From assembly GCF_900078745.1 (NCBI RefSeq), contig NZ_FKII01000047.1, forward strand, positions 1-64,000: DNA of 64,000 bases. Direction: 5' to 3'. The notes under the pieces were generated by a model. The model saw only the letters and a list, made by a program, of their open reading frames with translations, searched no databases and was not told the DNA's origin. The stretch is from Candidatus Ichthyocystis sparus (lineage in GTDB: Bacteria; Pseudomonadota; Gammaproteobacteria; Burkholderiales; 2013Ark19i). The position numbers and the translations under genes are program-made. Numbering within the stretch: the first letter of the stretch is position 1; each line of letters starts with the position of its first letter. Below, one piece after another: positions 58,343-64,000 of the stretch.

Positions 58343-60367
58343 TTACATTAATGTGCATCTTATATTGCAAATGGAACCCGCAGCTTGCTCTTCAAATAAA
58401 TTAAGTCTTGCTAGGACTTGCCTGTAATTTGCGTTAAGATCAGCATTACTTAAAAATAAAGTAGGAATCGATTTCTTTGTTTCATTAATTCGTAAACGTA
58501 AATCCTTTATCACACTAACAGGCAAGCTATTTAGCATAGTAAAATAAGATTCTGCAGCATCCTCGCCCGCGACTAATATACTTGGAATGCCGTTATTGTC
58601 CGGAGCTACTAGTACATTAACCAGCGCACTTTCTGGTATTTTTTTTAATAAAAGTGAATAAATATCAACAACATCACACAAATTCTTAGTTAGTGCTATA
58701 GATAGACCTGTTGTACCGTCAGGCCTCCTAGACGTTATAAGTTCTGTTAACATATAATCGAAATGATTACTCTCTATACAGCCCTTAAACATAATAAATT
58801 TTTCTAGTAACTTACAAAAAGCAAGTACAGTACTGACATGACCTTCCTGCATAGCCATAAACAGGCCAGGAATGTTGTCACCGCCTTTAGAAATTAACAA
58901 TCTAAATGCCATATCAGCCAGCTCTACATCTGATATACGCCCCTTCATGACAAGCAACTTATCTATCATAACAGCAAAAGAAAGCACAGCACTGCTATTT
59001 CCTTCTTGCATAGCCATAAACAAGCCATGCGTATCATGACCATCAGTAGATGATATTATTTTATAAAGCATCCGCACAAGTTTAGCATCAGATATATGGT
59101 CTCTTAGTATAAAAATATTATCCAGTAGTTTAGAATAGGCGGTTATAGCATTAGACTTTCCAGTATATAAAGCTATAAACAAAGCGGGTAGTCCATCATC
59201 TCTTTTAGAAAGTAATACATCAAAAAGAATATTGGAAAAATCATCAATAGACATTGCAGATTTCATTGGGATTAAATGATTTTCTAGTAGCACTCCAAAT
59301 TGATCAATACATTCAGACTGTCCTGCCTGCATTGCTATAAATAGAGGAGGTACTCCGCTACTATTCTTAGCTGTCAATAATTCTGACATTAGATCTGCAT
59401 TAACTTGTTCGAGACAAGAAAGTTTTTCTAATAAATAACCATATGACGCCACAGACTGTGATTTACCATCATACATAGACGTATAAAGGGCAGGGGATCC
59501 TCTAGTATTTTTAGCATAAAATATTTCTTTTACAGCTTCACGATCTAAGACAGATAAATCTATTCTTTTTGCTATGTCTCTTAGACAAAATGAACCAAGT
59601 TCATCATGCATAATGTGATATACCATGCAGCCAGAAATACCATATTGAGACAGAGTTTCTAATGTTGAGAATTTAAAATCCGCACTTTTCTTATATGAAT
59701 ACTCATATATTGCACATTCTCTCTCTTTAAAATGTCCTGTAGGTGAAAAAAAATATGATTCATAAAAAAATTTACCTATGAACATTTTAAGGGAAAATCT
59801 TCTTACATTTAGAAAGTCTCTAGGATCATAAACTTCACTACGAGAAGTAACATTGGTTTTATTGGGGTCAAAAAAATTAACTACCCAGCTACCAAATGTA
59901 CGTTCTTTTCTAATTTTACGTGAAACTATAAATGACATTACATGACTAGAGCTATGCAAAAAGAAAAACCTCTGCTCAGAGTAGTTCATTTTTATAGCAA
60001 CTTTATATAGAAACACACCAAAATTATCACATGCAATGATATGTCTGGCACATGATTTTTCAAATGTATTTTCATATAATTCTTCAATATTATCCGGAGT
60101 TACTTTTGCTATTGAATCTTTGCTTTGAAACAACTCACTAACTTTAATTTTTTTGCCTTTAGAATAACAACCAATAGCATTAAGAACAAACAATGTAGAT
60201 AAGTGTCTGCAATCAATAATACGGCCACTGACTTCAACTTTTCCATTAAGTTCAGCTATTTCTTCGACGCTTTTAGTAGATATATATGGATCGACTTTAT
60301 CATTGGCAAATACTTCATTACCAGAGTAAGCATACGTATAGATTGAGGATGAAAAACCTGAAACCAT
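58343..60367 (-). CDS. II-5: ShET2/EspL-like effector with C-terminal CaaX box (CTLM), 674 aa
   Basis: Most diverged family II member, separated from the others by the pilin-like gene. Triad Cys53 (I-D-C-R-H-L), His142 (S-S-H-V-M-S-F), Asp167 (F-F-D-P-N-K-T-N). About seven repeats, one fewer than II-1 to II-4. Ends S-I-C-N-I-R-C-T-L-M then TAA, so both the CaaX box and the upstream Cys are kept despite divergence elsewhere, which implies selection on the C-terminus. ATG with GGAG 8 nt upstream. Confidence 0.92.
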   Translation of the reverse strand: MVSGFSSSIYTYAYSGNEVFANDKVDPYISTKSVEEIAELNGKVEVSGRIIDCRHLSTLFVLNAIGCYSKGKKIKVSELFQSKDSIAKVTPDNIEELYENTFEKSCARHIIACDNFGVFLYKVAIKMNYSEQRFFFLHSSSHVMSFIVSRKIRKERTFGSWVVNFFDPNKTNVTSRSEVYDPRDFLNVRRFSLKMFIGKFFYESYFFSPTGHFKERECAIYEYSYKKSADFKFSTLETLSQYGISGCMVYHIMHDELGSFCLRDIAKRIDLSVLDREAVKEIFYAKNTRGSPALYTSMYDGKSQSVASYGYLLEKLSCLEQVNADLMSELLTAKNSSGVPPLFIAMQAGQSECIDQFGVLLENHLIPMKSAMSIDDFSNILFDVLLSKRDDGLPALFIALYTGKSNAITAYSKLLDNIFILRDHISDAKLVRMLYKIISSTDGHDTHGLFMAMQEGNSSAVLSFAVMIDKLLVMKGRISDVELADMAFRLLISKGGDNIPGLFMAMQEGHVSTVLAFCKLLEKFIMFKGCIESNHFDYMLTELITSRRPDGTTGLSIALTKNLCDVVDIYSLLLKKIPESALVNVLVAPDNNGIPSILVAGEDAAESYFTMLNSLPVSVIKDLRLRINETKKSIPTLFLSNADLNANYRQVLARLNLFEEQAAGSICNIRCTLM

Positions 60368-60587
60368 CGCCAGAACTCCATTCTCTTCTATTTATTATGA
60401 GCTCATGTAGCCTTAACTTAAGTATTTATACTGACATCAGTCCCGAGCTAAAAGCACCGTTTGGCGTATGTTGTATCTTATCAGTGAATAAAACCGCATG
60501 TCTATACAGAGTAATGCATATAATGCATTTTTTAACGAAAGTACCCGGCAAACGGTGAAGTGATGTAACGGTCCTCAGCAAAATCTG

Positions 60588-60619
60588 CTATTTCCAATAG
60601 TCCCTACTATTGGAAATAG
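60588..60619. terminator. 14-bp perfect inverted repeat after the KfrA-like gene
   Basis: CTATTTCCAATAGT, four-base loop CCCT, ACTATTGGAAATAG: a perfect 14-bp stem starting 24 nt beyond the 3' end of the KfrA-like gene. Position fits a terminator, but no T-run follows on either strand, so it could instead be a binding site for a dimeric DNA-binding protein such as the adjacent KfrA-like product. Confidence 0.55.
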
Positions 60620-60642
60620 TGTAATTATCACAAAAATAAGGA

Positions 60643-61698
60643 TTATTCCTCTACTGGCACTGATAAAAGACTTTCCATATGACTTAACTTTCCCTCTAAA
60701 AATGAGTTCTTTTTAAGCAAATTTGTGTATTCCTTTTGAAAAGAAGCAATACGAGCCTTTTCTTCCTTTAAATCATCAACTGTCTTCTCATACTCTTTAT
60801 GTTTTTTATCAAATAAACACTTTGATTTAACTAAGTTTTTTTCAAGATTAACTAATAAATTTTCTTTTTCATCTAGCTTTAGAGAAAGAAAATTTACTCT
60901 TTCTTTTATTAAATTATTTTCCAAACAAACCTTCTCCTTAGCCAAAAATATCTCATTTTTTTCATCAGCAAGACACTTAAACTTCTCTTCCATCTTTTTG
61001 ATGGTAGAGATTTTTTCAGAAACTTGATTTTTCATCTCTAAGCATTGATCCTTAAATATATTGGCCTCTGCTCTAAGTTGTTCTTGTAAAATATGACTTT
61101 CTTCTCTTTCTCTCTGTCTTTCTTCTGCAATCTGTTGACAATAATGATCAAAATTTTCCCTAATCATTTTATTCTCTTGTTTCTTTTCGTCTAATCTGAT
61201 CTTATAATCGTCTATCCTCTTCCCATATTCTTCAAGTTTAGCGCTCAACTTAGTAAGTTGCTTATCATGACTTATTAATTTGTCAGTAAGTAATTTATTT
61301 TCGGCAATAAGATTAGTTTCGCTATCCTTTAAGTGTTCTAGATCAGCCTGCAATTTACTGTTAACTTTTTTTGCCTCATCTATAGAGATATTAAGATTGT
61401 CTATAGTTTCCTTACAATCAACACGAAATTTTTCTATCCTGTCTTCCGCTGATGCCTGAATAGAATCGTATATTTTTTTTACTGATAAATTAAGTTCATC
61501 TGGCAAAGAAAGTGAATTATTTTTAACGCCCATTACAGCACAATTTTTACGCCATTTATTCATTAAACTAGATATTGTTGTCTTGCTTCCTGTTTTAAGA
61601 ACCTCCCTCACTCTATCTATAGTAGGCGACATACCTGCTTCTTGTATACTTTCTATAGCATCTTTTACTTCTTCATAGGTTACACCGTAACGAGCCAT
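60643..61698 (-). CDS. kfrA: KfrA-like DNA-binding coiled-coil protein, 351 aa
   Basis: Residues 1-55 match the KfrA N-terminal helix-turn-helix domain in style (Y-E-E-V-K-D-A-I-E-S-I near the start; P-T-I-D-R-V-R-E-V-L; G-S-K-T-T-I-S-S-L-M-N-K-W). From ~70 to 340 the protein is a near-continuous Lys/Glu-rich coiled coil with heptad Leu spacing. KfrA proteins of broad-host-range plasmids bind their own promoters and help plasmid maintenance or nucleoid organisation; chromosomal relatives exist. ATG with GAGG five bases upstream. Only 22 bp separate it from the 185-aa gene before it, so they are probably co-transcribed. Orthology to plasmid kfrA is not certain. Confidence 0.82.
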   Translation of the reverse strand: MARYGVTYEEVKDAIESIQEAGMSPTIDRVREVLKTGSKTTISSLMNKWRKNCAVMGVKNNSLSLPDELNLSVKKIYDSIQASAEDRIEKFRVDCKETIDNLNISIDEAKKVNSKLQADLEHLKDSETNLIAENKLLTDKLISHDKQLTKLSAKLEEYGKRIDDYKIRLDEKKQENKMIRENFDHYCQQIAEERQREREESHILQEQLRAEANIFKDQCLEMKNQVSEKISTIKKMEEKFKCLADEKNEIFLAKEKVCLENNLIKERVNFLSLKLDEKENLLVNLEKNLVKSKCLFDKKHKEYEKTVDDLKEEKARIASFQKEYTNLLKKNSFLEGKLSHMESLLSVPVEE

Positions 61699-61720
61699 CT
61701 TTGCCTCTATAAAAAAACCA

Positions 61721-62278
61721 CTAAAAATACCTAGCTAATATAAGTATAATCATGAAAATAATAGCTATACACATTACAATCTCACCTATTATCGCTGAAG
61801 AAATAGAATATTTGTCGTACTTTATGTGAGAACTATTAGAGGAACAATTACTGATTTTGTCGACGGTAAAATCATCACTTAAGCTTCCAGAAAAACTCGA
61901 ACCAAGTTCCAGTAATTCAATGTCTGCTTCATAATTACTACCTATGTTTTTACTAGAAGCAAAGTCACTATCCAAGACCTCAGGAGATCTCAAGCCAAGT
62001 TCTAGTAATTCGATGTCTGGTTCACAATTACCACTTGTATTTTTACTAGAGGTAAAATCACTATCTAATATTTCAGAAGAACTCAAGCCAAGTTCTAGTA
62101 ATTCGATGTCTGGTTCACAATTACCACTTGTATTTTTACTAGAGGTAAAATCACTATCTAATATTTCAGAAGAACTCAAGCCAAGTTCTAGTAATTCAAT
62201 GTCAGACTCATCATAATTGGCACTAGAATCTGATAAGTTAATATATTCTGATAATAAGCTACCGTACGAGGCATGCAT
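61721..62278 (-). CDS. Tail-anchored protein with 31-residue acidic repeats, 185 aa
   Basis: Residues 26-118 are three tandem 31-residue repeats starting D-I-E-L-L-E-L-G-L and containing L-D-S-D-F-x-S-S-K-N, followed by a partial fourth unit (D-I-E-L-L-E-L-G). Two units are identical in protein and nearly so in DNA. The region is acidic and Ser-rich. Residues ~160-183 form one hydrophobic helix (V-M-C-I-A-I-I-F-M-I-I-L-I-L-A), ending four residues from the C-terminus, so the protein is a type II tail-anchored membrane protein with a cytosolic or, if secreted, host-facing repeat arm. No family recognised. Upstream AGG at -11 from the ATG. Likely in an operon with the KfrA-like gene. Confidence 0.85.
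   Translation of the reverse strand: MHASYGSLLSEYINLSDSSANYDESDIELLELGLSSSEILDSDFTSSKNTSGNCEPDIELLELGLSSSEILDSDFTSSKNTSGNCEPDIELLELGLRSPEVLDSDFASSKNIGSNYEADIELLELGSSFSGSLSDDFTVDKISNCSSNSSHIKYDKYSISSAIIGEIVMCIAIIFMIILILARYF
61898..62203. repeat. 93-bp tandem coding repeats
   Basis: Three full 93-bp units and a 27-bp partial unit inside the 185-aa gene. The first two full units as translated encode the same 31 residues, and the third has diverged. Repeat-number change would stay in frame because 93 is divisible by three. Confidence 0.9.
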
Positions 62279-62644
62279 GATTCTAACCTAAATAAAAAAA
62301 CTACAATTATGTGACATTGTAGTAAAATGAATAAAATAAATCAACACTATATGTATGATGTATGACTACAGCAAAATACTGATTATGAGTCAGGAAAAGT
62401 AAGAAATCCACAAAAAACAAATGTCAATACCATACAAATCAGAGTGATATAATAATAGAAAAATAAACTAGATTAGATTTATCAGAATAAGAATTATTCT
62501 ATAACAGTAATAAGATACGAAGAGAAAAATGGCAGTAGATTAGATATCAGATTGCCAAATAATAAAATAACCGACAAGTAATCGGCACAAAAAAACCAAG
62601 AAACAAAATAGCAACTAAAAATAAGTTAGTAATTTAAACAGACG
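62279..62644. other. Spacer between the tail-anchored genes
   Basis: Very A-rich on the plus strand, with no open frame or hairpin of note. Presumably holds the promoter of the 185-aa/KfrA-like operon. Confidence 0.4.
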
Positions 62645-63139
62645 TCATAAAATAGACATACTTAACAAAAGTGTCAATAACAAAACCGCAAGAGACAAAA
62701 TAAGAAGAGCAATAATCATTAATAAAACAGCAATAGATCCCCAACGCCAACATTTATCATCATACGGAGCACACACCCTCCCCTCACAAACATCACCGGA
62801 AGAACACAAGCCAGTAGGAGAAGAAGATAAAGGAGGAGGAAGAGGAGGAGTTTCATCATCAGAACTCACAGAACCCAAATCATCAGACTCAGACCCATAT
62901 CCACCACTGCGCAGCGATCCAAAACCGCAGTACACAAGGGAAGAAGAAGACAAAAGAGAAGGTGGTGGTGGTGACAAAAATGAACCAGATCCAGACCAAT
63001 CACTACCCGGCGACTCAGCGCGACAGGGATACTCCATACCAGAGTAACGCCAATCAACATCGTAATGGTGCGCCCACCAAGGAACGCCAGGAACATCAAC
63101 AGGAGAGGTACTTCCACGACCTAAGGCAGAATTTTCCAT
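62645..63139 (-). CDS. Pro/Ser-rich tail-anchored membrane protein, 164 aa
   Basis: The N-terminal ~115 residues are rich in Ser, Gly, Pro and acidic residues, with polyproline runs (S-P-P-P-P-S and P-P-L-P-P-P-L). A Cys-rich stretch follows (C-S-S-G-D-V-C-E-G-R-V-C, then K-C-W). Residues ~134-163 are a ~30-residue hydrophobic tail (A-V-L-L-M-I-I-A-L-L-I-L-S-L-A), long enough for one long helix or a tight hairpin. GGAGGAG lies four bases before the ATG, a strong ribosome-binding site. Base composition is clearly richer in GC than its neighbours. Proline-rich motifs could bind host SH3, WW or EVH1 domains if exposed; that is speculation. No family recognised. Confidence 0.75.
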   Translation of the reverse strand: MENSALGRGSTSPVDVPGVPWWAHHYDVDWRYSGMEYPCRAESPGSDWSGSGSFLSPPPPSLLSSSSLVYCGFGSLRSGGYGSESDDLGSVSSDDETPPLPPPLSSSPTGLCSSGDVCEGRVCAPYDDKCWRWGSIAVLLMIIALLILSLAVLLLTLLLSMSIL

Positions 63140-63229
63140 AACACTCCTCCGACCCCCTTCAATTACGACACTGTACGCGCCCCGTATATAATAAGGAGGT
63201 GAGAAGAAAAAAATCCACCCTATGACAGC

Positions 63230-63330
63230 TTTATTATTGCCGGCACTGTATTATTATAATCGTTGTATTGTTGTTATTGTTCTATTATTGTTATCGTTGT
63301 AGTTATTGTATTGTTGTTATCATTGCACCG
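63230..63330. repeat. Trinucleotide-like TTG/TTA-rich tract
   Basis: About 100 bp composed almost wholly of TTG, TTA and related triplets (for example GTTGTTATTGTTCTATTATT), upstream of the Pro/Ser-rich gene. It is simple-sequence DNA probably generated by slippage. The rest of 63140-63759 holds a Shine-Dalgarno-like AAGGAGGTGA at 63193-63202 on the plus strand and otherwise nothing I can identify. Confidence 0.6.
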
Positions 63331-63759
63331 CTTGCCCGGTTGGGACAGTTTCTTTTCTTCTTTCACCATTAAATTTAAACAAACCTAGAACACTAGAATC
63401 ACCAAACTAAAGGCCAGGAGAAAAAACCGCAATTAGGACTAACTCTCAAACTCACCAACCAGAGCACACGCGGCAACCTAAAAACAAACACCGCAGAATC
63501 CCTCTTACCCCAACACCTTCTCTCTGTTCCCTCAAACAATCCTCAATTTCCCACACAAAAACAACACTAGGGACATTATCAGTGAAAGTACCATTATTCT
63601 CTATTAGTATTATCTACCAAGGGCAAACACCTATAAAACTCAAGCAATAGTCCAATAAAGGCCATTTAAGTGACATATAAATAACAAATCCAAACAATAA
63701 TTTTTATAAAAGGATGTACTTTGTTGTATTTACGGTGTACTGGCGAATGAATATATGTA

Positions 63760-64000
63760 TCAAGTGGTAGATGATTTTGGTGTTGCCTTATCATTCCATA
63801 TAGCATATCGCTTACTTAGTAGACTGTTAATAGAAACAACCGACAAAACTGATTCATGAGTAGCGGTTAAATTAACCAACGGAGCAACATTAGCATCAAA
63901 TGCTTTTTTCCATATAGAAACAGGGATGCAGCACCAAAGATCTACATAAATTTCGCTACTATCACAAAAATCTGGAATATTTGAACGTAAAAAAGAAAAA
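63760..64000 (-). CDS. 3' part of an unrecognised protein (partial, right edge)
   Basis: On the minus strand a frame is open from the right edge to a TGA at 63760-63762, giving 79 codons with no start inside the window. The sequence includes D-S-S-E-I-Y-V-D-L-W-C-C-I-P-V-S-I-W, later N-V-A-P-L-V-N-L-T-A-T-H-E-S and R-Y-A-I-W-N-D-K. It looks like real protein (balanced composition, Trp and Cys in a folded-looking context) but matches no family I know, and does not resemble the effector repeats. It is transcribed in the same direction as the rest of the window. Confidence 0.6.
   Translation of the reverse strand, partial: FSFLRSNIPDFCDSSEIYVDLWCCIPVSIWKKAFDANVAPLVNLTATHESVLSVVSINSLLSKRYAIWNDKATPKSSTT

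Noticed and set aside
63193..63302. Annotating the 26-residue plus-strand peptide as a gene
   Set aside because: Spacing from the Shine-Dalgarno is wrong and the frame lies in TTG/TTA simple sequence, which gives Leu/Val-rich peptides by chance.
1..64000. tRNA, rRNA, insertion sequence or integrase genes at the array borders
   Set aside because: No transposase or integrase motifs, no terminal inverted repeats with target duplications and no tRNA-like cloverleaf was recognised by reading; a tRNAscan or ISfinder run could still find something.

Overview
The window is AT-rich DNA dominated by one exceptional feature: a tandem array of 18 near-complete paralogous genes plus decayed copies. All run on the minus strand except a broken copy at the left edge. 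Every intact member starts with a ~200-residue domain that I recognise, from remembered sequences, as the ShET2/OspD/EspL type III effector fold (a papain-like cysteine protease). It has an invariant Cys near residue 53 (C-x-x-L context), a His near 142 (H-x-M-x-F) and an Asp near 169 (F-D-P-x-x-T-N). After it come 7 to 16 ankyrin-like repeats of about 50-54 residues (G-x-x-x-L-F-x-A-x-Q-x-G-H...AFG-x-L-x-D-x-L).

Organism: low GC, a KfrA-type coiled-coil DNA-binding gene, a type IV pilin-like gene and a huge tandem effector array point to a host-associated proteobacterium. The best guess is a betaproteobacterium of the Candidatus Ichthyocystis type (fish gill epitheliocystis agents known for tandemly arrayed gene families). 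This is inference; no rRNA or core gene is present to prove it.

Layout. 1-1624 (+): edge-truncated, scrambled family pseudogene whose catalytic Cys is Ser. 1840-2090: minus-strand relic. 2284-46008 (-): thirteen family I genes, I-1 to I-13 from left to right, 774-1127 aa, plus 841 aa for the C-terminally shortened I-13. They are separated mostly by 110-520 bp spacers that share conserved upstream elements; one gap of about 700 bp holds a doubtful small ORF. 46161-46560: relic of another copy. 46618-56889 (-): four shorter family II genes (728-731 aa) in an ABAB pattern, i.e. duplication of a two-gene unit. 57374-57901 (-): type IV pilin-like gene. 58343-60367 (-): a fifth family II gene (674 aa). 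60643-62278 (-): a two-gene operon, a tail-anchored acidic-repeat protein followed by a KfrA-like protein. 62645-63139 (-): a Pro/Ser-rich tail-anchored protein. 63760-64000 (-): 3' part of an unrecognised gene running off the right edge.

The most interesting points are: (1) a very large array of putative EspL-like protease effectors that nearly all keep the catalytic triad; (2) four of the five family II proteins end in a eukaryotic-type CaaX prenylation box (CSLM, CLLM, CSLM, CTLM), and the fifth has lost it through what looks like a 2-nt insertion, whereas no family I protein has one; (3) abundant evidence of gene conversion, repeat-number change and decay, which suggests the array works as an antigenic or effector diversification reservoir. 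The two tail-anchored proteins to the right could also be membrane-targeted host-interaction factors, but nothing in them proves that.
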